Below are positions 30,251-40,859 of a DNA stretch of 64,000 nucleotides, piece by piece; the stretch's first letter is position 1, and each line of letters opens with the position of its first letter. The stretch is from contig CAUYUJ010004717.1 of assembly GCA_963575745.1 (NCBI GenBank), positions 1 to 64,000 on the forward strand, read 5' to 3'. Below the pieces are notes generated by a model. It searched no databases. It was not told the origin of the DNA and worked only from the letters and a program-made list of their open reading frames with translations. Both the position numbers and the translations under genes were made by a program. Source of the stretch: Prorocentrum cordatum (lineage: Eukaryota; Sar; Dinophyceae; Prorocentrales; Prorocentraceae).

Positions 30251-33200
30251 GAGATATGCTCCAGCCTATTTTGAATGTCGCCAAGAATGTGCTTGTAGAT
30301 AATATTGGATGTTGCCCAGAGACCGTTAATCCAATTCACCCCTGTGGCGGAGTCCCCAATCAATTCCATCGGTATCGAGTCCCGAGGCTCCGCATTCCAC
30401 TCCGATGCATGTTCATTAATGTACGCAAGTCGTTTCTCCATCTTCTCGTCCTCCTTCCTTTGCTGCTCCTCCGTCTTCTCCCTCTCCTCCTCCTCCCTAG
30501 CATATCCCGCAGGTTGTGCATGTTTAAAGTAACAGTACCCCCACGCCTCCTCCATGTTAGTAACATCCAGTGCCCGCTTCAGAAATTCTTTCCATCCCTG
30601 ACGTGAAAAGGATAACGTGTGATACCAATCCTTCCCTGATACCAACTCGAAAATGTAATGGAAGTTTCTCAACGCCAGTGGTCTCCCCCCCTCATGCCGA
30701 CGCGTCATTAATGGGCGTTCTTTCCAAGGCAGCGATGCAATGAAGGCCTGCCGTCGGTCAGTCCACTCCCCCGACCATGCAAAAATACATTCTCTAGCCT
30801 GCATATGCGAGTCCCCTGTACTACGATGCTGAGGTGGAGCCACCCGTCGCCGCTTGTTTGCAGCGATTTCCTGCGACGGCAACTCAACAGAGGAACGCTT
30901 TTGCGACAGAGAATCCTGAGATGGATGGAATGTCTTTGCACGCTTATGCATCTGGGAAATCAGATTGCGCCGATGCGCGGGTAATTGTGTCTGAGAACCA
31001 GGGAGCTCAAAGGAATCAACAGCATGCATCGTCTCACACACGTCAGGATGACATCCCATTGATGTCGAGCACGCAATACTTGGTAGCACATACATGGGTT
31101 CATCCTGACGTTGTCTCTTGGCCGGCGGTGGCTCACACGCAGCAAAGACGTTGGGGCCAGGCTTGCCTGAAGAATCAAAAGTACCTGGAGGAATCTGTGC
31201 GGGTGTTGGGTTCAGGCGTTTCACAGTAAACGTACAGTCCTGAGCCCACTGCCACTGACGAAACAAGAATAGCTGCACAAGAGACGGCCGTCCCAATTCC
31301 AGGAGCATACGCCGCCCACGTTTGTACAAGTTGCATAAGTATATACTCCAATCCATGTCGGCAGGTTTCGGGCGGCGTACCATAGAACACAATATTTTAC
31401 CTTCCCACGTGTGCAACTGTTTCAAAGTGTGGTGGTCCGCTGGCATGCCTTCAACACCGAAAAGTACAAAACTACGCAACCTAGATTCATAATGCTTGAT
31501 TTTCTTCTGGAAGGGTACAGCACGATTCGTATAAAACTTGCGGAACTGGTTAAATCGCTTCCAACCCCGAGCCAATTTCCAAGCCACATCATGGTGTTTG
31601 TCAGTCTTGGTCGTGACCAGGCAACCCAGGCACTCCATTTCAGAGCATCGCGGAAGACACAGGGTACCGAGATCGTTCACCTGGACAACGAGGTTCCCCG
31701 TCGAGGCGCCTTCAGAGTCCTCCCCAAAGGCAAGATAGTGTAGTGAGGAATCTTTCCATCTGAAACCGTGCGTATACAGCTGAGCCGAGAAGTCCCCCAC
31801 CATACGTGTGAGCTCAGTCTTTGATTTCGAGAAAAGCAAAATGTTATCGGCCCAGAGCGCATGAGTAAGATACCTCCCACCAGCCTCCACCCCCAAATCG
31901 TACCCCAACTTCTCCTCCTCCCAATTCAGTACAATCCTATCCCACATCAGTAGTGTCACACACTTCCACAGGAAGGGGGCCTCCACACTACCAGTACGTA
32001 CACATGCATCCCAGGGAATACCCGTCGCCGTGGAGTCCTGAAAGGTAAAGTCCGCTGTGTCCAGGATACTGGGAGCGAGTAGCGCCAACGCAAGGTCATT
32101 GGGGAACCCAGGGATGGCATCCAAGGCCCGACTGGCCTTCTCAACCGTGACGTTATCAAAGGCAGTCTGCACATCTAATGACGCGAGGTGCAGGGTCTCA
32201 TCTTTCCCCCACTCCAGAGCGTGTGTGGTGGCATGCTTAAGCATGGCAGTGATCTCGTGCGTGCGCCTTCCCTTGCAAAATCCGTAGTTATGTAGATATT
32301 GTGGGACCCTTTTCAGATAACCTTCAGCAATCTCAACCAAACATGAAGTATACCATTTGCTTAGGCTGCTAAGTAAGACGAGAGCACGAGTATCAGACAA
32401 CTTAGTGATATCTTTAGCTTTCGGCATCAACACCACAAGCAACTCAGACCAAATCCGAGGAGTAGGATACCGTTGAAGATACAGGTCTTGGAATAACCGA
32501 AGAATATGACGCAAACCTACCCACGTGATACGTTTCAACATAGAAGGAGAAACTCCGTCCTTACCCACCGCCTTACCACACTTTAAGCGTGATCGTGCCT
32601 GTAACAATACGGACATGGAAATGGGGGAGACGTCCACTGTGTTCGTGTCCTGCAACCTCCTCCTCCTCCTCTCCTCGATACACTCCACGTTACGTATCCC
32701 TTGCGCAGCACAGTGGTACTTGGCGAACCCGTGAGCATAGAGCGCCTTCTCCCACAACTCCCTATCCTCCGTGAGCACATCGTCATAACTCAATTTGTCC
32801 ACCACCGTCCGAGCGAGCTTCCCGTCACGATGATCGTATTCGAGTCGACGACGAGTGTGTGCACGCATCTCCTTCCTTCTCTCTTTCTTAACCCTGATGA
32901 GCTCCTCCTCCTCCCCTCCTTCACGACGCAGTCGGCGATATTCATCATCAAGTTCCTTATGACGATCTGTCTTTTTGGGGATCTGCATTTTCTTTGGGAC
33001 ATTGGTGTATGACTCCTTGTCCTGTGTACATGCATTCAAGATAACAGGAGCCAATTCATCCGGGCAGAGACCAGATGGGTAACGAGCTGCAGCATGCAAA
33101 CGACGATCAAGGTTAGCCGAAACTTGCAATTCCGAGGCTTCGTCGCAGCACCAATGAGTGAACGTTTGTCGTGGCTTCGTTCTCCAACGTCGAGTCGGAG

Positions 33201-33930
33201 CGGCCGATTCGGGGACAAGCAAGGTGAGCAGGGCATGGTCCGACAGGCGGGTCTTTCTGGGGTCCACGGAGCCCCTGAGTGTTGGCCTTAACCACGACAC
33301 CTCCCACTGAGGCCTTTCCCAGGAGCTCGGAATACACAGGTAATCAAGAACCTTGTCCTCCTCCTCCGTCTCCTCCCTGGCCTTCCAGGTCGTACGACGG
33401 GCCCCAAAAGAATTCGAGAAAACCAAATCATAATGCCACATACATTCACAGAGCTCGTCACACATGTATTGTTGCATCCTCCTCCTACCCTGCTGGAAAC
33501 CTCCACGTCCACCTCCTCCTGCATTGTCCCCTTCTTCAAATCTCTCACCCTGCACTGCAGAACCAGTCAAAGCAACATCTCCAAATACCGTGTGAGGCAG
33601 AAGCTCAACGTTAGCATCCATCCCGATGAACAAGTCCCACCCTTCCTTGGGAAACCTAACTCGGAGCGTATCCAAATCCTTTCGAAACGACTGCAATGTT
33701 TGTGTGAATAAGATATTGTGATCCCCTTTTTTCGGCGCATGTGGTAAGTACAAGCTGGCAACAATCAACGATTGAAACACGAGAATGACATAACGATTAC
33801 CCCTGATGCATTCACGTATGGAGGCTCTCCACACCCTCTTGTAGAGAACCCCGGCCTTCCCATCATTAGAAAGAGTTAAGGTGAAACCATGCTCAGAGCA
33901 CCTACCTATTCCAAGGAACTGGCACTCCTG
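30223..33930 (-). CDS. LINE-B: ORF2 with truncated EEP endonuclease and reverse transcriptase
   Basis: The open frame runs through the flanking repeat into the element, which begins at VQECQFLGIG, so the endonuclease has lost its first strand. YLPHAPKKGD, GMDANVELLP (about 33,600-33,632), a DYLCIP segment and LSDHALLTL are the remaining EEP motifs. After a basic linker come RT motifs: LMPKAKDIT, SLDVQTAFDNVT (motif A), RTGSVEAPFLW (motif B) and ALWADNILLFS (motif C, near 31,840). KRLAYINEHASEWN and MELIGDSATGVNWING open the permuted RNase H-like domain, which continues in another frame. The RT and target-priming parts look intact, but the 5' truncation should make this copy non-autonomous. 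Confidence 0.85.
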
Positions 33931-34164
33931 CACGCCCCGAGGGGGCACACATTCTAAGACAAGTTGGAAGCGGGCCAGGTAGATAGCACTGCGAACATGG
34001 CGTTTCGCCCAAACACGCGCGCCAGGTAGATGGCACAATCTGAACGGCTTTTTTGCAAACGCCATGAGTTCGTTTTGGCGTATATCGCCAGCTCGCGGCC
34101 CCCGCGCCCCCCGCGGCCCCTGACCGCACAACTGGGAGCCGGCGGTAAACCATCAACCTTGGTT
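33931..34164. repeat. 234-bp direct repeat, right copy
   Basis: Partner of 29,416-29,649. Unlike the left copy it continues into the right arm of the hairpin (GGTTACCGCCGGG), so this side represents the original uninterrupted junction. Confidence 0.85.
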
Positions 34165-34182
34165 ACCGCCGGGAACTCGTAG
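34136..34182. repeat. Hairpin repeat, intact copy
   Basis: CCGGCGGTAAACC, a loop of about eight bases and GGTTACCGCCGG form a 12-bp stem with one bulged A, followed by a CTCGTAG word. Related copies lie near 36,969, 38,009, 38,211, 39,616, 39,930, 40,870, 44,977, 46,185, 46,430, 46,970, 47,290, 47,755, 48,208, 48,705, 49,102, 52,235, 52,690, 54,296 and 54,530. Interrupted ones are at 29,640, 35,541 and 55,000, and reverse-orientation ones at about 50,965 and 52,060. The stem is kept while the loop and flanks vary. Confidence 0.85.
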
Positions 34183-34560
34183 ACCTTCCTCGTGCAATGC
34201 AGGCGCGACAATCTCGCATTCCGCGCGCGCGAGGGCGAGGAAGACCAGAGGAAGCAGGAAGAGAAGGAGGAGGAAGCGGAGAAACAGCAGATGAAGGACG
34301 GAGAGGGGGAGGAGAAAGAAGAGAAGCAAGAGCGCGGAATACGGGCGCGGCAATTTTGCATTCCGAGCGCGCGCGAGCGCGGTTTCCTGAAGGCGGACGT
34401 GGAGATGAAGCAGGAGCGAGGAGGAGAAGGAGATGGAAGAGGCTGGGGAAGAGAAGGAGGAGGGAAAAAAGGAGCAGGCAGAGGAGAAGGAGGGGAAGGA
34501 GGGAGAACAGCATGACGAGCAGAAGGGGAAGGGTGAAGAGGGCCAAGAGCAACGATTTAG
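34165..34560. repeat. Purine-rich segment following a hairpin
   Basis: GGA/GAA-rich sequence with 'gcgcgagggcg' words. Its left 100 bases recur after the hairpins at 35,815 and 38,250, so it is part of a dispersed repeat and not a gene. Confidence 0.6.
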
Positions 34561-37010
34561 TAGAGTACGAATAGTTGTTTGGCACCAGCTCTGGAAGCAG
34601 ACCGAATTCGGGCATCTAGATACTCGAGACTAGCGCGCGTCTGATGATTGTGTTTCGATTGCTGTGCCAAACAGCTCTGTAGCTCATCTACAACTCAAGC
34701 TGCATCCATAAACTCATGATGAGCTCTGGAAAATTAGCAGAGCACTAATAGTTTTTCGGACCCAGCTGTGGTAGCACACCGAGTTCGCGCATCTAGAAAC
34801 TTCACAAGAGCGCTCCTGATGATTCTCTTTCGAGTGCTGTGCCGAACAGCTCTGTACTCCATATGCAGCTCGAGCAACATCAAGAAAGCATCGACAGCCC
34901 AAAAAAAATACAACTAGTTGTTAGGACCCAGCTGTGGTAGCACACCGAGTTTGGGCTTCTAGATACTTCTGAAGAGCGCTCCTGATGACTTGCTTACAAT
35001 TTCGGTACCAAACATCTCTGTAGCTCATCTGCAGCTCGAGTTGCATCAAGAAACTCATCATCATCACCTCTAGGAAGAATTAGTAGGGAACGGATAATGT
35101 CAGACCCAGCTCTGGCAGCAGACCGAGTTCAGGCATCTGGATACTTGGGACTAGTGTGCCGGATGATTATCTTTCGATTGCTGTGCCGAACAGCTCTGTA
35201 GCTCTTCTACAGAGTTAAGTTAAGAAAACCGACAGCACCTGCCACACTAAGCGGCCGATCCCGCCCACATGCTTCTTGGCAGTAATAGGTACCCGATCGA
35301 CCTGAGATACGATGGCGATCAGGGATAAGAGCGCAAATGAAGGAAATATAGAGCTCTAACGAATTGCTGAATTTCGAGAATTTCTATTTCAATTACCCAA
35401 AAAACCACGTCGATAATTTGTTGCCAACTAGCCCCCCGGCGCGCCAGAATTACTCCCTAGCTTCGCAGCTAACCCTCTTAGGGAAGCTCTACGAATCATG
35501 TGGGACGAGGCCCCCGACGGCGGCACCCGGCCTCCAGACTGGGAGCCGGCGGTAAACCATCAACCTTATTTTTTGTTGCGGTTTGCGGTCCGCCACTAGA
35601 ATCCGAATCCGAATCGGCGGAACAGTGCAACTGAGCCCCCACCATCTTAGGTAGGTCGCAGCAGAGCGCACGCCACCTTAGCAGCAGCTCTCGTCAGGGC
35701 AGCGCAGGCAGCTAGTTCGCAGCAGGTTACCGTGCTACCTGGAGGCAAGCTCATCGCCTCCTCGGCCACATCGTGCCAATGGAAGCTCTGCGAGCTGATG
35801 CAGGGAACTTCGCGCCGGGAACTCGTAGAGCTTCCTCGCGCAGCGCGGGCGTGGCAATCTCGCATTCTGCGAGCGCGAGGGCGAGCAAGATCAGAAGAAG
35901 GAGGAAGAGAAGGAGGAGGAAGAGGAGAAGGAGCAGATGGAGGAGGGAGAGGAGGAGCCGAAGGAGGGGAGGGAAGAGGACGAGGAGCAGAACTACGCCT
36001 CGTTATTTCTTCCAGCTCTGGAAGCAGACCGAGTACGAATAGCTTTTTTGGTTATAACTCTGGAGGCAGACCCAGCACGGGCATCTAGATACCTGAAACT
36101 AGCGCGTCTGATGATTTCCTTCCGATTGCCAGAGACCTCTGCAGCTCATCTGCGGCGCGTCTGAATACGAAAATTGTTTGTTTGTTTTTTTTGTTTTCGG
36201 ATCCAGCTCTGGTAGCAGACCGAGTTCAGGCGTCTAGATACTTCGGACTAGCGCTTGTGATCACTTCCTTCCGATGGCTGTGCCAAACAGCTCTGCAGCG
36301 CATCTGCAGCTCGAGAGAACTCCAGCAAACCATGATCATCTCTAAAAGATAACAGGTTATAAGTAGTTGTTCGGACCAGCTCTGGTAGCAAACCGAGTTC
36401 GAGCATCTAGATACTTAGACTAGCACGCCTGATGAGTCTCTTTCGACCTGCCGAACAGTCTGTAGCTCATCTGCAGCTCGAGTTACATCAAGAAATTTAT
36501 CATCATGTTCTATACATATACATACATACATGCATACATACATACATACATACATTAGCAGAGTACGAGTAGTTTAGCGGACCCAGCTCTTGTAGCAGAC
36601 AGAGTTCAGACATCTAGATACTTGAGACTAACACGCCTGATGATTCTAGATGAATCAGCTGTGCCTGCCAGTTCTGTAGCTCTCAGCATCTGTGAAGATG
36701 ACACAAACAGCCGATCCCGCCTGGATGCTCTTGGCAGTGATAGGTACCCAATCGACCTGATTAAGATGGCGAGCTAAAATAACATCGAATATGAGGAAAA
36801 GATACTAGAGCTCTAACGAAAAGATCAATTTCGAGAAATTCAATTTGGAAAACTTCAAAAAAAGACAAAACTTGTGTCGAGAATTTTTGCCAATTAACCC
36901 CCCGGCGCACCAGAAGTACCCCCTAGCTTCGCGGCTGCGCCCTTCGGGAAGCTCTACAAGTCACTGGGAGCCGGCGCTAAACCGTCAACCAGCTTACCGC
37001 CGGGACCCTC
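34561..37010. repeat. Diverged tandem satellite, about 170-180 bp units
   Basis: Words such as AGCAGACCGAGTTCAGGCAT and 'ctctgtagctcatctgcagctcgag' recur at about 34,589, 34,761, 34,930 and 35,107, then again at 36,200-36,640, giving spacings of 169-177 bp. Units are heavily diverged. A (CATA)n run lies at 36,518-36,556. The array is interrupted by the truncated LINE at 35,568. Confidence 0.75.
35568..35812 (-). mobile_element. LINE fragment, extreme 5' truncation, inserted in the hairpin repeat
   Basis: On the minus strand about 45 codons read FHWHDVAEEAMSLPPGSTVT, then CCELAACAALTRAAAKVACA and a stop, matching the final Glu-bearing helix of the RNase H-like domain of LINE-B (AEEAVSLDASA...CEMIAAQ). 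About 100 bases of 3' sequence end in AACCGCAACAAAAAAT. The left hairpin arm (ending CATCAACCTT at 35,567) and the right arm (CCGGGAACTCGTAGAG from 35,815) flank it exactly, so it landed in the hairpin loop, apparently without a target duplication and with loss of the GGTTACCG half. Confidence 0.75.
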
Positions 37011-38000
37011 GCTCTCGAAACGCGAATAAGTGCTAGATCACAGGGGGAGCTTCCTCCACTCGAAAACTTGCAAAATCTGTTTCTTGGATCTGACACGAAG
37101 TCGGTTGCGCCCAATGTTTCGATTGTGAAACTGCAGCTATGGACCTGAGAAATTGGCCGAAAAGCTCTACAAGGCATTCGGATGAGGAAAAAACAAAATT
37201 CTCTGGGGGACACTCCAAGCATTCCCCTAGCTGTGGGTCAGATCATCCGCCCGGGCGTTTGCATCCGGATATTCCCGCTCGACTGAATCTGCTCGTCTCG
37301 AACTGGGTCGATCCCGTGCGCGCAGAGCGCTTAGGAACGAATGACGATTGAGTAAACGCTTGTCTGATCTCGAGAGTCAGCTCCGCGAGCTCCTCCTATG
37401 ATCGGCCAGATGCCAGGCATGCAGTAGCATGCCAGGGAGAAGCGCAATACACCCCATTGCCACTCCATCTTAACATATCTCACTTGGAGCTCAGTTTGCA
37501 GCAAGCGGCCAGACGCACGGCGCTGCTGCATGCTGCTTCCGGCAGCGACCGAGCATACATTCTCTCATCCATCCTAAATATGTTTCTGCCCATGTGGCTC
37601 TCACATTTGCCCCGTGGTAGAAAGTGTCTTATCACCGACGGCGTGCAGAGCTCACGCATTGGCATCCCAAACGGAGATAGTCACGTGAAACAAACACAGC
37701 CCTGACACTGTCAGACGTGGCCGCGAACGTAATCTCAGCGTCGCTCCTCGTGCGCGTAGCAATTAAAACAACAGCAATCAATTATTCGTATAATAATGTA
37801 TCTTGTTTTGCCCCAGCTTCTGCTCTCTTCTCTCTCCGCAGAGGAAGCGGTTTCCAGCTATGCCGGAAGCGGCTTCCCGCCCACCAACAGTTTAACGACC
37901 TGCTCAGATCGAGTTATCAGCTCCAGATCTTTGCGCAGGGAGCACACGCGCATCCTGGTCTCGTCTCTCGGGCCGCGAACCCGGAAGCTTTGCCCCACGC
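37011..38000. other. Mostly unique spacer
   Basis: Between hairpin copies at 36,969 and 38,009 the sequence from about 37,240 to 37,990 is not repeated elsewhere in the window. Short frames occur on both strands (82 codons on plus at 37,457-37,705), without recognisable domains. Confidence 0.5.
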
Positions 38001-40130
38001 TCAGACTGGGAGCCGGCGGTAAAGCGTCAACCAGGATACTGCCTGGAGCCTCGTTGAGCTCTTTTCTCGCACGACGCTACTCGGAACACATGGAGGGACC
38101 TTTCGTCAGCGTGTGCTGAAAAACTCGAAAGAAGACGTTGTTCGGTTTTCATCTAAAGTCGGTTTCTCTTTATGTTTCGATCGAAATACTGCACCTACAG
38201 TCCTGAGACTGGGAGCCGGCGGTAAACCGTCATCCTTGGCTACCGCCGGGAACTCGTAGAGCTTCCTCGCGCAGTGCGGGCGCGGCAATCTCGCATCGCA
38301 CGCGCGAGGGCGCGGTCTCATGGAGGAGGACGTGGAGGAGAAGAAGGAGTGAGGAGAGGGCATCTCTGGAAGAATTGATAGAGTACAGATACTTTTCCAG
38401 TTCCAACTCTGAAAGCGCGACGAGTTCGGGCATCTGGAACTTCGAACTAGCGCGTCTGATATTCCTTGCGATTCTGTGCCAAACAGCTCTGTAGCTCCCC
38501 TGCAGCTCGAATTACCCCAATAAACTTACCAGCATCTTTCTAAAATTTAGCAGAATTTGTGTTGTCTGACCCAGCTCTGGTAGCAGACCGAATTCAGGCG
38601 TCTAGATACTTTAGACAAGCGCGTCTCATCACTCCCTTTCGACTTATGTGACAAACAGCTCTGTAACTCATCTCCAGCTCGAGTGATGTCAAGAAAACGA
38701 TCAACATCTCTAGAGGAATCGCAGAGAACGAATAGCTTTTCGAACCCAGCTCTGAGAGCAAATCAAGTTCAGGCATCTAGATACTTTAGACTCGCGCGCC
38801 GGATGATTTCCTTCGGACGTCTCCGCCAAACAGCTCTGTAGCTCGCCGGAGAGCTCTGTAGCTTGTCTGCAGGTCGAGTTATCTCAAGAAATCATCACCA
38901 TCTCCGAAAGTTTCACGGACCGAGCTCTGATAGAAGACCGAGTTCAGGCGTCTAGATACTTTAGACTAGCGCGCCCGATGACTTTATGCCGATTTCTGTG
39001 CCAAAGAGCTCTGTAGCTCATGTGCGGCTCGAGTTTTGTCCAGAAACACATCAGCATCTCCTAAGAAAATAGTAGGGTACGAATAGATGTGCGGACCTAG
39101 CTCTGGTTGCAGACCGAGTTCAGACCTCTAGATGCTTCAGACGAACGCGCCTGATGATTCTGGATCGATTCGGTGTGCATATCAGCTCTGAAGCGCTCCT
39201 AGAGCTCGAATTAAGAACAGAAAACCGACAGGACCTGCCACGATGACACAAAACAGCCGATCCCGCCCCAGTGCTTTTTGGCAGTAATAAGTACCCGAAC
39301 GACCTGAGATCAAGATGCCGAGCGGGAATAAGATCGAATATGAAGAGAAAAATACTAGAGCTCTAAAGAATACTCAACGTTCGAGAAACTTAAGTTAAAT
39401 AGATTACCGTCGAGATTCTTTTGCCAACTAGCTCCCCAATTACTCTTTTAGCTTCGCCGCAAACCACATTAGGGAAGCTCGAGTCATCTGCATCATTCAA
39501 CGCGCCATGGTCTGTTGCAGGGAATGAAAATCAGGATTTCTAAAACAAGTGTTTGAATGTCTCACAATATTCCAAACAGCCGGCCCAGATTGTCACATTC
39601 GGGCCGGGTGGGCCAACTGGGACCCGGCGGTACACCGTCAACCAGGTTACTGCCCGAACCCTCGTAGAGCCCCCAACAAGAGTGACCTCGGAAATGAGCT
39701 TGAAAAATCGAAAAACTGATTTTTCTGGTTTATCTGACATCGGTGCACCCGATATCTTTTCATCGAAATATTGCACCTACAGCCCTGAGAATTGCAGCAT
39801 CGAACGCGCCATGATCAATTGCAGGGAACAAAAATCTGGATTTTCAAAACGAATTTTCAAATCTCTCATAATCTTCGAAAAAGACCCGAGGTCATCACAT
39901 TGTCCGTTCTGGCCGGGTCCACCAACTGGGAGCCGGTGGTGAACCGCCAACCAGGTTACCGCCGGAAGCCTCGGAGAGCTCGTTTCTCGCGCGGCGCTTT
40001 ACGAAACACATGGAGGAAGCCTTCTGAAGAGCGAGCTTGATAACTCGAAACATATGTTTTGGTTTTCATGAAACGTTGGTTCCTTCAAGTGTTTTGATAG
40101 TAATACTGCAGCTACGGGCCTGAGAATGTC
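38001..40130. repeat. Mixed satellite and hairpin repeats
   Basis: Hairpin copies at 38,009, 38,211, 39,616 and 39,930 are separated by units of the 175-bp satellite (38,560-39,260) and of the composite repeat containing 'tttcgatcgaaatactgcacctac'. No gene is supported. Confidence 0.7.
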
Positions 40131-40329
40131 ACTGGAAGACGCGGGGCAGTTTGAAGCGCGCTGCGACTGTTGTCGCGCTGCAGCACGGCGTCCCAAGCAC
40201 GCCAGCGATGTCGGAACCCATGGCGGAACTTGTCTTAGGAGCCCGACTGGAGCCGCGCGCCCCAGTCGGCATCCCGTTATCGTGACTTCCGGGCGATGAG
40301 GACGATGACGGGGCCGTGAGTTAAGTAGC

Positions 40330-40617
40330 ATGGAGGATCTTTCCGTCGGAGACCCGTTGGGATTGCGTGCGACCTGGGACCAAGTAAAATCGAACTTCGG
40401 CTGTACCATTCAACTCGTGTGCCCCGTCGAAGCTGCGCCCCTACTGCGCTTGGGGAACGGCGCGGAGAAATTTGAGGATGAAGATGTTAAGGGCGCCCAA
40501 GCATGGTGTGCCAGTGATCTCGGTTCATTGCGTGTGCATAAGTGGGACAAAGAAGACAATGAGGAAGAAGGCAGATCAAACCAAATCATCGCCATGCACT
40601 GTGCGGGCGCCAAGTAG
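40330..40617 (+). CDS. Plus-strand ORF, 95 codons, unrecognised
   Basis: MEDLSVGDPLGLRATWDQVK starts a frame with varied, acidic, protein-like composition ending MHCAGAK. It lies in a unique segment (about 40,140-40,860) that interrupts a repeat unit after ACTGGAAGACGCG. A second plus frame continues downstream with FSVWAGFSFAGYMCHHQKL, which might mean a frameshifted longer gene. It is the only convincing plus-strand coding candidate here. No domain is recognised, and it may be a gene fragment carried into the repeats. Confidence 0.35.
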   Translation: MEDLSVGDPLGLRATWDQVKSNFGCTIQLVCPVEAAPLLRLGNGAEKFEDEDVKGAQAWCASDLGSLRVHKWDKEDNEEEGRSNQIIAMHCAGAK

Positions 40618-40859
40618 ACCTCGAACCGAATTTTTTTTTTCAAACGGCAGCAGTGTTCCGTTCTCAGTCTGGGCGGGATTTTCATTCGCTGGCTACATGT
40701 GTCACCATCAAAAGCTATGGGGGGTCATCCATCTCTGCGCCCAAGGGAGCTTTCTACTTCATGCGACCGCAACGAGGGGGCATGAGGTTACAAGTTGGAG
40801 GCACTCTAAGCCAGTGGTGAAATCGAACATGCAAGTAGAACAGTTAAAACCATAAGTCT

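Noticed and set aside
29416-34164. Reading the 234-bp flanking repeats as LTRs
   Set aside because: The enclosed RT has LINE motifs with an EEP endonuclease; there is no primer-binding site or polypurine tract, and the repeat itself contains pre-existing genomic repeats.
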